A stretch of DNA of 64,000 bases from Mycobacteriaceae bacterium (GTDB lineage Bacteria > Actinomycetota > Actinomycetes > Mycobacteriales > Mycobacteriaceae). The notes below the pieces were generated by a model. It searched no databases. It saw nothing but the letters and a program-made list of their open reading frames with translations, and had not been told where the DNA came from. A program made the position numbers and the translations under genes. Shown piece after piece: positions 16,094 through 24,839 of the stretch. The DNA lies in NCBI GenBank assembly GCA_019245755.1, contig JAFARC010000004.1:1-64000 (forward strand), given 5' to 3'. Numbering within the stretch: the stretch's first letter is position 1; every line of letters starts with the position of its first letter.

Positions 16094-17638
16094 CTACGCA
16101 TCAGCGCCGGTATCGACGGGCGGTGCGAAAACCGGTACTGCGCGGCAGACTTCAGCCGCATCGCGGCCGGCGCACAGCACCGTCCGATCTGGCCGCACTA
16201 CCGCGGCCCGGGCCCGGGCAGCATGCAACCAGAGCGCCAGTTCCGTAGCCGGATGAGCCGACACGAGGACCGTGCCGCGGCGGGTCATCTCGTCCTGCTG
16301 GGACGGGCTGAGCGGAACGGCCGTGATGAGGGCGAACCTGGCGCCGACGACCTCGTCGAGCCGCTTGCCGTCGACCAGAACAGGATTCGGGCACAACTGG
16401 CCCGCCAATTGCCGTCGTCCGCGGGATTTCTGTACCAACGCACTGCTGTGCAACGCGGGCGTTGTGCTGTCGACGATCTTCTCCCTCACCCCCGGGATCA
16501 GATGCAGGCGCGGAACCACCACTCGGCGAACGAAGTTGCCGGCCTCGCCGCCCGCGGTCATCGCCGCGCCGACTGCGAGCGCAAACCGGATCATGTACCG
16601 GACGTGCGGCATGCGCTCCTGCTCATAAGTGTCGAGCACACTTTCCGGCAACCATCCGTTGACCACGCCGGCGAGCTTCCACGCGAGGTTCATCGCGTCG
16701 CGCAGCCCCGCGCACAGGCCCTGGCCGATGAACGGTGGCGTCAGGTGGGCGGCGTCGCCGAGGATGAACATGTTGCCTCGGCGCCAGCGGTTGGCCACCT
16801 GCGCGCGGAACGTGTACTCGGCGACTCGCACGAGCTCCAGCTCTTCGAGCGCAACGCCTTCGACCCACGGCCGGATCAGCGGATAGAGCGCCGCCATGGT
16901 GCTGTAGTCGTCGGCGGTCTCGTCCGGCAGGAGCCGGAACTCCCACCGGTAGCGGGCATCGCCGATCCGCATGTATGTAGCCGCTCGATGCGGATCGCAG
17001 ACTTGGTGGACGCCCTCCCACTGATCCAGCTCTGCGGCTGTCGCCATATCGACCACGAGCCAACGCTGCTGGAATTTCAAGTCCTCCATGCAGGCGCCGA
17101 TCGCCGTGCGGACCAGGCTGTTGGCGCCGTCGCAGCCGAGCAGATATGTCGTCTCCACCCGGTGCTCCTCGCCGCTGACCCGATCTGTGAAGGTAACCTG
17201 CGCTCTGGCGGGGCCTATCTGAACGGCCTCGGTCACCTCGGCATGGCCCCGGAGAACGGCGTGGGGGTGGTGCTTCAGGTTCGCCCGCAGCAGCGCCTCG
17301 AACTCCGGCTGGTCAAACATGTTCGCCTGCGGATAGCCGTTGGCGCTTTCGGCGCACTCCCGGTGAAACTGCGCCATCACCCGCATGTTGCGGTCCCGCA
17401 GCTGCAGACCGCGCGCCGGTCGGGAGATCGCCGAGAACTCATCACCGATGCCCAGTCCGGCCAGTAATCGGTAGATTTCGTCATCCAGATGAACGGCACG
17501 CGGCTGCGGGTAAACGTCCTGCCAGCGGTCGAGGATGAGGCAGTCGATGCCGTACTGCGCAAGCTTTGTTGCCGCGGCGATTCCGGTCGGCCCCGCGCCG
17601 ACGATCACCACCGGGACGAAGCCGGGACTGTCCTTCAT
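16094..17638 (-). CDS. FAD-dependent aromatic monooxygenase (MhpA-like)
   Basis: 514 aa. FAD dinucleotide motif VVIVGAGPTGIAAATKLAQ at the start, LLGCDGANSLVRTAIG, and GDAAHLTPPFIGQGLCAGLRDAMNLAWKLAG of the class A flavoprotein hydroxylases, closest in pattern to 3-(3-hydroxyphenyl)propionate hydroxylase. It is predicted to use NAD(P)H and O2 to ortho-hydroxylate a phenolic acid, preparing it for the extradiol dioxygenase encoded upstream in the operon. Its start overlaps the end of the fumarylacetoacetate hydrolase gene by four bases. The exact substrate is inferred from the operon. Confidence 0.87.
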   Translation of the reverse strand: MKDSPGFVPVVIVGAGPTGIAAATKLAQYGIDCLILDRWQDVYPQPRAVHLDDEIYRLLAGLGIGDEFSAISRPARGLQLRDRNMRVMAQFHRECAESANGYPQANMFDQPEFEALLRANLKHHPHAVLRGHAEVTEAVQIGPARAQVTFTDRVSGEEHRVETTYLLGCDGANSLVRTAIGACMEDLKFQQRWLVVDMATAAELDQWEGVHQVCDPHRAATYMRIGDARYRWEFRLLPDETADDYSTMAALYPLIRPWVEGVALEELELVRVAEYTFRAQVANRWRRGNMFILGDAAHLTPPFIGQGLCAGLRDAMNLAWKLAGVVNGWLPESVLDTYEQERMPHVRYMIRFALAVGAAMTAGGEAGNFVRRVVVPRLHLIPGVREKIVDSTTPALHSSALVQKSRGRRQLAGQLCPNPVLVDGKRLDEVVGARFALITAVPLSPSQQDEMTRRGTVLVSAHPATELALWLHAARARAAVVRPDRTVLCAGRDAAEVCRAVPVFAPPVDTGADA

Positions 17639-18573
17639 GCGTACCGGACCCGGGTGCGCTGCGTGCCGAGATCGATCTTGCCGTCGTCGGTGGCCACCCT
17701 GGCCTCAACGACATCACCGTCGTGCAAATACTTGGCGTTCCTGGCCTGTCCCGCGAAGAACATCTTCCACTTGACGTTGTCGGGTAACAGCGACACAAGT
17801 TTCTGCACCGGCTTCGGAGGTGCAGACAGGGCCGTCCCGACAGGTGTGCCCGTCATCACCAGGTCGCCGGCGGACAGCGGCTGGAAGCGGGCGAGCCCGG
17901 CGAGCGCCTGGACCGGCCGATAGATCATGTCGCCCTCGACCGTGCGGTCCTGGCGCGGTTCGCCGTTGACCCGCAGTTGCAGGCGCAGCTCGCCGAAACG
18001 ACCGAGCTCATCAGCGTCGAGGAGAACCAGGACCGGGCCCACCGGCGTGAAAGTCGGATACGACTTGGATTCGTAGAACTGGGTTTTCGTCAGTTGCACG
18101 TCGCGCGCAGATACATCGTTCGTCACAACCAGCCCGCAGACGTAGTCGGGCAGGTTGTCAGCGGTGACCGTGGTGCCCACTGGAACCTCGCGGCCGATCA
18201 CCAGACCGATCTCCACCTCGTAGTCGAGCAGGCGCACATGTTTTGGCTTGACAATGTCGTCGACGGGGCCGGTGATCGAGGCCGATGCCTTGCGAAAGAA
18301 GGTGAGCGGCACCGTCTTCGGGTTTCCGCCCGTGTCCGCGACGTGGGAGGCGAAGTTCGTCATCTGCGCGACGACGCGGCACGGAGCGGTCACCGGCGAG
18401 ACCAGATCCAAGCGCTTTACCGCCACGGTCTCGGCGCTCGCGACCGCTCGCTCAATCGCCGCCCGGTCGGCCAGCAGGTGCGCTGTCGTCTTCGCCGCCG
18501 TCTCGACCTTGGCCACCGCGTCAGCCGTGCCCGCCCACCAGGCGTCGGGGGTGCGATAGATGGAAATGCTCAT
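17635..18573 (-). CDS. fumarylacetoacetate hydrolase family protein
   Basis: 312 aa. FAH fold residues: LLDYEVEIGLVIGREV (metal ligands), GLVVTNDVSARDVQ, SYPTFTPVGPVLV and DLVMTGTPVGTALS. These enzymes hydrolyse C-C bonds in acylpyruvates or ring-fission products. Placed between the extradiol dioxygenase and the flavin hydroxylase, it likely cleaves or isomerises the meta-fission product. It overlaps both neighbours by four bases, so the three genes form one translationally coupled operon. Confidence 0.88.
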   Translation of the reverse strand: MSISIYRTPDAWWAGTADAVAKVETAAKTTAHLLADRAAIERAVASAETVAVKRLDLVSPVTAPCRVVAQMTNFASHVADTGGNPKTVPLTFFRKASASITGPVDDIVKPKHVRLLDYEVEIGLVIGREVPVGTTVTADNLPDYVCGLVVTNDVSARDVQLTKTQFYESKSYPTFTPVGPVLVLLDADELGRFGELRLQLRVNGEPRQDRTVEGDMIYRPVQALAGLARFQPLSAGDLVMTGTPVGTALSAPPKPVQKLVSLLPDNVKWKMFFAGQARNAKYLHDGDVVEARVATDDGKIDLGTQRTRVRYA

Positions 18574-19703
18574 GACCGTGTCACTTTCAGGAGTCCGCGC
18601 AGGCGGGTGATGTCGAATTCGTTGTCGTCACGGATCGCGGTCAGCATCGACCGCAGTTCGCGAACTGCTTCCTTGCCGGGAGCAATCCCGAGGAAATCCT
18701 TGGTCACCGGCGGCCCCCACTGGGCAAGGCCTGAGGCCGTCAGCGGCGCCCAGCCGGGTTCGAGGGTGTTGTCGAACATGTCACCGTCGCTGTAGTGCTC
18801 GACCAAGAACCCGTCCGGGTCGCGCCAGTAGTCGAAGATCTGGCTGCCTTTGACTAGCCTGCCGATCCCCCACGAGCGCTTGTATACCAACTCTCGCAGA
18901 TATTCGCCGCCGGCCGCGATCGCGTCCAGGTCGCACACCTGATAGGCCGAGTGCACATAACGATTCGACGGGCCCAGCACCATCGCGAGCGTGTGATGGT
19001 CGGCCGGGGTCGACCCGCGGTCACAGCGGATGAAGCTCATCGCCGGGCCGCGCTCACGCTGGCCCGGGTAGTACAGGAAGTCGCTGACGATCAGGCCGAA
19101 GTGGTCCAGGTACCAGTTGAGCGACCACATGTAGGTGGTGCTCTGCAGCACAACATGCCCCAACCTCTGCGCGCGGGCAGGCTCACGCAGCGGCCGCTGG
19201 GTGGAATTCGCGCGGCGCAACTCGTGCCCGAAGTTATAGGTGTGCGGCTGTTGCGCGGGCAGCTCGGCCAACTCATGCATCCCGGCGACTACGCGCACCG
19301 CAAGCCCGTTGGGGTCGATGAGGTCCACCGCAACACCGCCGATGGCCTCTGGCAGCCTGCGGATCTTTCGCCCGGTCGCGTTGGCAAGCCGCTCGACGTC
19401 TGCCTTGTCCTGTGCGGCGAACGCGGGGCCAACGAACCGCGAGTGGGTTCCGCGGCGGACGATCACGCACGGCCAGCCGGCGTCCGTTCCGCGAAGGTGC
19501 AGCTCGTCGGCGGTGTCCAGGACTGTGGTGAAGCCGAACGCCCGCGCGAAGGCTTCCGCGCGGACCAAATCCGGCTTCTCGAATTCCAGCCATGCCAGAT
19601 CGCGAACCTTGATCAGCGGGTCGCGAGAACGCCCCGGGTGCTCTCCGCTCAGGGCGCCCTGCGCGCTATGCAGGCCTTTGTGTGCGTCGACATGTGATGT
19701 CAC
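18570..19703 (-). CDS. extradiol ring-cleavage dioxygenase (type I, BphC-like)
   Basis: 377 aa from GTG 19703, with GAGGAGGTG just upstream. Two vicinal-oxygen-chelate modules; the C-terminal one has the iron ligands His in RLGHVVLQST, His in YVHSAYQVCD and Glu in FLVEHYSDGD. Predicted Fe(II) enzyme cleaving a catecholic substrate meta to the hydroxyls. It is first gene of the operon with FAH hydrolase, flavin hydroxylase and P450, all leftward. A perfect palindrome lies 19 bases before its start, facing a divergent (now broken) TetR gene, which should have been its repressor. Confidence 0.87.
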   Translation of the reverse strand: MTSHVDAHKGLHSAQGALSGEHPGRSRDPLIKVRDLAWLEFEKPDLVRAEAFARAFGFTTVLDTADELHLRGTDAGWPCVIVRRGTHSRFVGPAFAAQDKADVERLANATGRKIRRLPEAIGGVAVDLIDPNGLAVRVVAGMHELAELPAQQPHTYNFGHELRRANSTQRPLREPARAQRLGHVVLQSTTYMWSLNWYLDHFGLIVSDFLYYPGQRERGPAMSFIRCDRGSTPADHHTLAMVLGPSNRYVHSAYQVCDLDAIAAGGEYLRELVYKRSWGIGRLVKGSQIFDYWRDPDGFLVEHYSDGDMFDNTLEPGWAPLTASGLAQWGPPVTKDFLGIAPGKEAVRELRSMLTAIRDDNEFDITRLRGLLKVTRS

Positions 19704-19721
19704 GGCACCTCCTCGATTGAC

Positions 19722-19735
19722 TGACGATATCGTCA
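19722..19735. promoter_or_regulatory. palindromic operator between dioxygenase operon and tetR
   Basis: TGACGATATCGTCA, a perfect 14-base palindrome in the divergent intergenic region. A near copy, TGACGATATCATCA, stands at 25638-25651 before a second truncated tetR. Being conserved at both tetR paralogues, it is the likely TetR binding site and would cover the operon promoter. Confidence 0.65.
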
Positions 19736-19808
19736 CTTACTCGGTGGCCCGCTGTCAAGGCTTTCTGACGAATTACTCAACATTGAAGTTTTTTGCTAAC
19801 ATCGCCGT

Positions 19809-20415
19809 ATGACCGACCCTCAACCGGCCGCCGAGAATCGCCTGGAGCGCCGCAAGATGCGCACCCGCGCGGCACTCGTTCGCGCCGCGCAGACTTTCGT
19901 CGCGGCCGGCAAGCTCAACGTGCCCGTACTCGAGATCACCCAGGCCGCGGACGTCGGATGGGTTCGTTCTACAACCACTTCCACAGCAAGGAAGAGTTGT
20001 TCCAGGCCGCGGTCAACGAGGTCCTCGATGAACTCGGCGCGATACTCGACAAGCTCACCGCTGAAGGCGAGGATCCAGCGGAGACGTTCGCACGAAGCTT
20101 CCGGCTAGTCGGGCGGCTGTTCATTGAGCGCCCGGCGATATCCCGGGTGCTTCTCAACACCAGGTTGACGTTGATCTCCGCGAACCGCGGCCTCGCTCCG
20201 CGGGCCCTCCGCGACATTGACGCCGCGGTGCGGGCAGGCCGATTCTCTGTCGACGACCCGATGCTGGCGTTGGCAGTCGCCGGTGGCGCGCTGATGGGGC
20301 TCGGTCAATTGCTGCACGACCAGCCGAAGCGTGACGTCGCCGAGGCCGCCGACCGCGTCACCCGGGACGTGCTCGTCATGTTCGGCTTGCCCACACGGCG
20401 AGGCCGGCTATACCG
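19809..20415 (+). pseudogene. TetR-family regulator, frameshifted
   Basis: ATG 19809 opens with MTDPQPAAENRLERRKMRTR and a helix-turn-helix part up to LEITQAADVG. The continuation MGSFYNHFHSKEELFQAAV is in another frame. One base is missing at about 19957 (GTCGG-ATGGGT); restoring it gives a normal TetR protein running to VTRDVLVMFGLP near 20390. It diverges from the ring-cleavage operon and shares a palindromic operator with it, so its loss would derepress that operon. Downstream it runs into an acyl-CoA dehydrogenase remnant. Confidence 0.75.
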
Positions 20416-20530
20416 TCGACTTCCCGGTCGAACGCATGATGCGCGAAGCCAAGATTTACCCAGATCTGCGAAGGCACCAACCAGATTCAACGCATCGTCA
20501 TAGCGCGGGCGTTGCTGGCGTGTTGGTTCG
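20400..20530 (+). pseudogene. acyl-CoA dehydrogenase C-terminal fragment
   Basis: GYTVDFPVERMMREAKIY in one frame continues as QICEGTNQIQRIVIARALLA in the next. This is the signature C-terminus of acyl-CoA dehydrogenases (ERmmRdaki-qIyEGTnqIqr). Only the last ~42 residues remain, with a one-base shift in the middle. It is abutted to the broken tetR, so a deletion probably removed the body of the gene. Confidence 0.7.
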
Positions 20531-20839
20531 GCGCGTGGCGGGCTACGAATCGTGACCGGAGGCCCTCCACCAACGGTCGGCGCTGCCGCCCCTATCCGCG
20601 CCGTCATACTATGGAGTCATTGCCGAAGCGACAGCAAAATGTTTGGCGTCCAGGAGCGGTGCCCCGGCGACACGGTATAGACGCGCTCTGCGCGCAATCA
20701 TCAGCACTGATAGGAAAAACTGCTGCCGACCCTGGCTTGCTGACCCGCGGCGCGTGCACGGCATGACTGCACGGCATGTGCGGGCACAACACGGCCGAAT
20801 TCACAGAAGTAGGCGGGTTTTCAGAAGAATGGAAAGAAA

Positions 20840-21754
20840 GTGGGTGCCAAGTATCACGCGATGACCGATGAATCGATGACCTACACACTTCCCTCCGACG
20901 TCGAGCGACGCCCTGTCCTTGTCATCGGAGCAGGCACCCTCGGCGCTCGAATCGCCCTGATGTTCGCCGCTGGTGGCAGCCCCGTACGCATCTACAACCG
21001 CACGCGGGATCGCGCGGAATCCGCCAAGTGCTTCGTTGACCAACAGTTACCGCAAGTCCGGGACGCGCTTGGCCTTCCCCGCACATCACAGGCAGCCGTC
21101 AAGGTAGTCACACAGCTTGAGGCTGCCGTTCCCGGGACGTGGCTCGTCATCGAGTCGGTGGCAGAAGATCTCACGATCAAGCGCCCACTGCTCGCCACCG
21201 TGGACCGGCTCGCTGACCACGACGCGATCTTGGCGACGAACTCGTCGTCATATCCGAGCAGCGAGATGGCTAGCGCGGTCGAGCACCCCGAGCGACTACT
21301 GAACATGCATTTTCTGATGCCCCCACAGGCCAACAGCGTCGAATTGATGTCCAGCGGAAAGACCGACAACACCATCATCGACGCGCTTATGCAACGCCTG
21401 CCCCGCTACGGGCTCGCGCCGTTTCGGGTGCGGCGCGAGAGCGTTGGCTTCATCTTCAACCGCATCTGGGCCGCCATCAAGCGCGAAGCGCTGATGGTGG
21501 TACAAGAGGGCGTCGCCACGCCCGAGGACGTCGACCGGATCTTTCAGGAGGCCTTGCGCTCGCCCGCCGGGCCGTTCCGCATGATGGATCAGGTCGGCCT
21601 CGACGTTGTGCTCGACATTGAGGAGCACTACGCGCAGATCCGCGACGGCATCCCGGAAGGCCCTCGCACGCTTTTACGCGAGTACATCGCTCGCGGACAT
21701 CTCGGAGTGAAGAGCGGCCAGGGATTCCACTCCGACTATCACATCGACGAGTGA
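20840..21754 (+). CDS. 3-hydroxyacyl-CoA dehydrogenase family protein
   Basis: 304 aa from GTG 20840 (ATG 20861 possible). NAD-binding VLVIGAGTLGARIALMFAAGG, then VIESVAEDLTIKRPLL, LATNSSSYPSSEMA with the catalytic Ser/Asn region, MHFLMPPQANSVELM, and the C-terminal helical domain ending GHLGVKSGQGFHSDY. It should oxidise a 3-hydroxyacyl-CoA (or related hydroxy acid) with NAD. The gene stands alone in a decayed region. The catalytic His-Glu pair is not fully conventional (MHFLMPP instead of HFFNPP), so the substrate may differ from fatty acyl chains. Confidence 0.85.
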   Translation: MGAKYHAMTDESMTYTLPSDVERRPVLVIGAGTLGARIALMFAAGGSPVRIYNRTRDRAESAKCFVDQQLPQVRDALGLPRTSQAAVKVVTQLEAAVPGTWLVIESVAEDLTIKRPLLATVDRLADHDAILATNSSSYPSSEMASAVEHPERLLNMHFLMPPQANSVELMSSGKTDNTIIDALMQRLPRYGLAPFRVRRESVGFIFNRIWAAIKREALMVVQEGVATPEDVDRIFQEALRSPAGPFRMMDQVGLDVVLDIEEHYAQIRDGIPEGPRTLLREYIARGHLGVKSGQGFHSDYHIDE

Positions 21755-21784
21755 TGCGGTGAGTGATGTAGGTAGTCCATCGCC

Positions 21785-22005
21785 TCAGTCGGCGCAGCGC
21801 AACCTGAACGCCCGCGTGCAGATGTAATTGGGCACCATTTGCTGCGAGAACGGTAGGCTGCGCAGCAGCCGGGCTCCCGCCGTTGGCTTGCTTCTGGCCA
21901 GCTGCAGCGCCGCCCGACCGATACTCGTCGTTGTGGACGTCGAGGTTCTCGATCGAGAGCTTGATGGAGTCGATCGCGGACCGGCCCGGGTTCCGCGATC
22001 ACATC
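21785..22005 (-). pseudogene. unrecognised degraded coding remnant
   Basis: On the minus strand one frame reads AIDSIKLSIENLDVHNDEYR, and another frame takes over with ALQLARSKPTAGARLLRSLP and FSQQMVPNYICTRAF down to a stop at 21785. The composition looks like real protein split by a frameshift, with no start. I do not recognise the family. It lies directly after the 3' end of the ketoreductase-like gene in the same direction. Boundaries approximate. Confidence 0.3.
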
Positions 22006-22102
22006 GTCGGCTATAGCGCGTGCACCAGCACGACCCAGATGCGTTGCCGAGGTTATCGCCGAACGCGAGTACGCCGTCGAAGACGAGGGGTGGGGGCGCG
22101 AG

Positions 22103-23248
22103 CTACAGCTTCTTAAGTCCGCGCAGGACTCTAGCAAATGGCATCATCGCGGCCAGCCCTCCTCGGAGACTGCGCTGAAGCGAGCTGACGTCGGCCACAA
22201 CGACATAGCGGGCTCCCTGATCGCGCCATTGTGCGGCCTGCTCAATCACTTCATCAGGAGTGCCACTTAAGAACACTTCTCGCGCGACAGCTGACGGAAC
22301 TTGAGCTGCCTGCGACAGTGCCGTCTGCTCGTCGAACGCGTGTGGCACTAGGTCTTGCGAGCCCGAGAATCCTTCTCCCAAGGGATGCCGTGCACCGTGG
22401 CGCGCGAACACCTCGTCAGACGCAGTCAGCGACAGCGCCTTAAGAACCGGGGAATTGAGTGCCTCCTCCACGGCGCCGCGGCTGGCGCCGGTAACGACCA
22501 AGAACTCCACGGCAGGGAGGATCGCCATCGGGTCACGCCCGGCGTCAGAGGCCGCAGCCCGAACAATTTCCAGACGTTGCCCGTAGTCTTCGGGCCGATG
22601 GGGGAAGGCGGGAAACCAGGCGTCTCCGTAACGTCCCGTGGCCCGCAGCATCCGAGGACCATGGGCAGCGATCCAAATCTCCGGCCATCTCCCGCGATAC
22701 GGCGGAAGATCGAACACCGCGTCGCGCAGCGGAAAAAACGGCGAGTCTCGCTTGACCAGTTCACCACCGGAGCCCCACAGCGCACGAATCGTGGCCAACG
22801 CCTCCTCAAACCGCGCGACCGGCTTCGACCAATCCACGCCATAGGGCTCGTTGCCTTCCCGCTCACCGGTACCGATGCCCAGAATCGCTCGGCCGCGGGT
22901 CAGCAGGTGTAGCGTCGCGGCGGCCTGCGCCGTCACCGCCGGATTACGTCGTCCGGTATCCGTCACACTCACACCGAGGCGGAGGCGGCCTACACGGTTG
23001 CGGGCGGCCAGGTGCCCGAGCATGGTCCACGGCTCCAGGCACGCGTCCGCCTTCGGAACTAGCCGTGCTGCACCGCAATGTTTCGGCGCCCATATCGATC
23101 GCGGCAACAACGCATTGAGATGGTCGGGAACCCAAAACGAGTCGACGCGACTGGCAACCGCCCCCATGTAGTTGGCCCGGGTAAGTGAATCCACTGCTGG
23201 TCGGGCAGCAACGGCTGTATCCATCACTCCAACACGTATCCCGGACAT
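22103..23248 (-). CDS. LLM-class F420-dependent oxidoreductase, phthiodiolone-ketoreductase-like (Rv2951c-like)
   Basis: 381 aa. The sequence tracks what I remember of M. tuberculosis Rv2951c through its length: [79 protein letters not shown] and the C-terminal RVLRGLKKL. Rv2951c reduces the keto group of (phenol)phthiodiolones in PDIM/PGL assembly. No polyketide synthase genes are nearby, so this copy may act on another lipid or another deazaflavin substrate. It diverges from a TetR gene with a small palindrome between them. Confidence 0.82.
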   Translation of the reverse strand: MSGIRVGVMDTAVAARPAVDSLTRANYMGAVASRVDSFWVPDHLNALLPRSIWAPKHCGAARLVPKADACLEPWTMLGHLAARNRVGRLRLGVSVTDTGRRNPAVTAQAAATLHLLTRGRAILGIGTGEREGNEPYGVDWSKPVARFEEALATIRALWGSGGELVKRDSPFFPLRDAVFDLPPYRGRWPEIWIAAHGPRMLRATGRYGDAWFPAFPHRPEDYGQRLEIVRAAASDAGRDPMAILPAVEFLVVTGASRGAVEEALNSPVLKALSLTASDEVFARHGARHPLGEGFSGSQDLVPHAFDEQTALSQAAQVPSAVAREVFLSGTPDEVIEQAAQWRDQGARYVVVADVSSLQRSLRGGLAAMMPFARVLRGLKKL

Positions 23249-23345
23249 CCTCTAGACCCTTCGTTGAACCGCATACCTGCGCACGGCGTCCGCCTGACTG
23301 CATTCGTGCCGCCGCCGCGGCTGACAGTCACAGACTACCGGCTTG

Positions 23346-23360
23346 TTGACTGTGAGTCAA
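23346..23360. promoter_or_regulatory. palindrome between ketoreductase-like gene and tetR
   Basis: TTGACT-GTG-AGTCAA, a perfect 6-bp inverted repeat with three-base spacer, in the divergent gap. The left arm also looks like a -35 hexamer. Likely operator for the TetR protein encoded at 23428. Confidence 0.5.
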
Positions 23361-23427
23361 TGACATAGAATCAATAAGCTGCATAGCCGCGTTGGACCGT
23401 CGAAGTGATCGGCGAGGGAGGACATCG

Positions 23428-24120
23428 GTGCCCACCAAAACCGCGAAGCGCCCGGTCACAACCCGCGCGGCACAGGCCGCCGAGACGCGGCAAAGCCTCA
23501 TCGCCGCCGCGGTTGACCTTTTCTCCGAGCGCAGCTACGACAACGTCGCCGTTGCCGACATCGCCAAGGCCGCGGGGGTCGCGCATGGTCTGCTATTTCA
23601 CTACTTCGGCAACAAGCGCGGCATCTTCCTGGCAGCCATCCGCGAGGCGGTCGACCAACTGGACGAAGCGTTCTCGTTCGAGGAGGGTCTTCCACCGGCA
23701 CAACAAATACCTGGCGCGCTGGCCTCGAATCTGCGCTACCTGAGCCGCCGCCGAGGACTGGCGCTGCGCCTGGTGTTAGGTGGACGCGGCGCAGATCCGG
23801 AAGCATGGGAAGTGTTCGAAGCGGCCCGCTGGCGCGCCCTCGGCGCCACCTTGGCGATTCTCGGACTCGATCCCGAAAATCACGCCTTGCGCATCACGGG
23901 GCGGGCGGCCGTCGCCGCAATCGACGAAGCCACCGTGTATTGGCTCAACAACCACCAACAGTTCTCTGAAGAGACGATGGTCGAGTACATGATCCAGCTC
24001 CTGGCCGCCGGCCTGCGCTCAGCGGTGACATTCGACCCCAGCCTCAATACCACCGTCGCAATCCAAATCCTGTTTGACACCGGTGGCGCCAAGCACCTGG
24101 TCGCCAACAGGGGCCATTGA
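23428..24120 (+). CDS. TetR-family regulator
   Basis: 230 aa from GTG 23428, with GGGAGGAC upstream. The N-terminal helix-turn-helix is ETRQSLIAAAVDLFSERSYD, then VAVADIAKAAGVAHGLLFHYFGNK, the standard TetR pattern. The ligand domain is helical (ALRLVLGGRGADPEAWEVFE) and belongs to no subgroup I recognise. It probably represses the divergent Rv2951c-like gene and itself through the palindrome at 23346-23360. Confidence 0.9.
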   Translation: MPTKTAKRPVTTRAAQAAETRQSLIAAAVDLFSERSYDNVAVADIAKAAGVAHGLLFHYFGNKRGIFLAAIREAVDQLDEAFSFEEGLPPAQQIPGALASNLRYLSRRRGLALRLVLGGRGADPEAWEVFEAARWRALGATLAILGLDPENHALRITGRAAVAAIDEATVYWLNNHQQFSEETMVEYMIQLLAAGLRSAVTFDPSLNTTVAIQILFDTGGAKHLVANRGH

Positions 24121-24178
24121 GGTCTTTGCGGCGACCGCTTTGATTGAGCCGACCAAGCGGCGGAGCTCGCTTCCCCGT

Positions 24179-24440
24179 TTAGTCGACCGCTTTTCGTGCG
24201 GCGCAGGTCGTCCAGCCAGCAGCGTTTGAAAGCCGAGCAATTAGTCGACTGTCAGTGCGAGCGCTCGCGTAAACCGCCGGATCAGCGGCCAACGGCATGC
24301 AGGTCTCTGCTTTCGGCAGCTCGTTGTGGACACGGGCAATCACGCGCTGCCCGGTACCGCTGCCCGCTGCGGGGTTGACCACCAGCACCACTCCCTCGCC
24401 ATGCGCGCGAGGCCGCTTATCGTGCAGCGCATCGACGATG
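24179..24440 (-). pseudogene. diacylglycerol-kinase-like N-terminal fragment
   Basis: The minus strand encodes GEGVVLVVNPAAGSGTGQRV then IARVHNELPKAE, the phosphate-binding opening of the diacylglycerol/sphingosine kinase catalytic domain (VNPxAGxG). The frame loses likeness after about 35 residues and ends at 24179 with no DGT/GGDGT motif. No proper start is seen. I see no other gene in 24121-24579. Confidence 0.5.
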
Positions 24441-24579
24441 GGATATCGACGCGCCAAGACCGGAGGAACGAAATGGTCATCGCCTGTGCCGGGGCGGACC
24501 CTAAGTTGCCGCAGCCCCCGGCGACATGCCCGCTTGTTGACTGGCTGGTGATTATTTCTGCGCCGTGCCGTACTCCGCA

Positions 24580-24723
24580 TTAGATTTGAGCGCCTTCAAG
24601 TTTCGTAAGCTCGCAGTTGATAATGCCTGTCGCATACCGGATCTCCTGCCTAACCTCGTCGAGGGTTCCGGGGTTCGGGTGCAAGCGGTCGATGATCTGC
24701 TCGGGTTTGATGAGGTCGGACAT
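24580..24723 (-). CDS. 47-aa hypothetical protein
   Basis: From ATG 24723 (upstream AAAAAGGGA): begins MSDLIKPEQIIDRLHPNPGT and ends CELTKLEGAQI. Charged, mostly helical, one Cys, no membrane segment. Family unknown. It lies 120 bases downstream of the HdeD-like gene on the same strand and could be co-transcribed. Supported by a compact sensible composition only. Confidence 0.4.
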   Translation of the reverse strand: MSDLIKPEQIIDRLHPNPGTLDEVRQEIRYATGIINCELTKLEGAQI

Positions 24724-24839
24724 TCCAAATCCCTTTTTCCTACTTGCTTTCCCAAAGTGGCCATAACCAAGAGTCCCAAGGGCAGCTGGGACCGTTGCTG
24801 GCGGCCAGCGCTTGGACACCGACCGCCAGCAGTGACGAC

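Noticed and set aside
16223..17467. Plus-strand open frame of 414 codons
   Set aside because: Antisense shadow of the flavin monooxygenase, which has clear FAD motifs.
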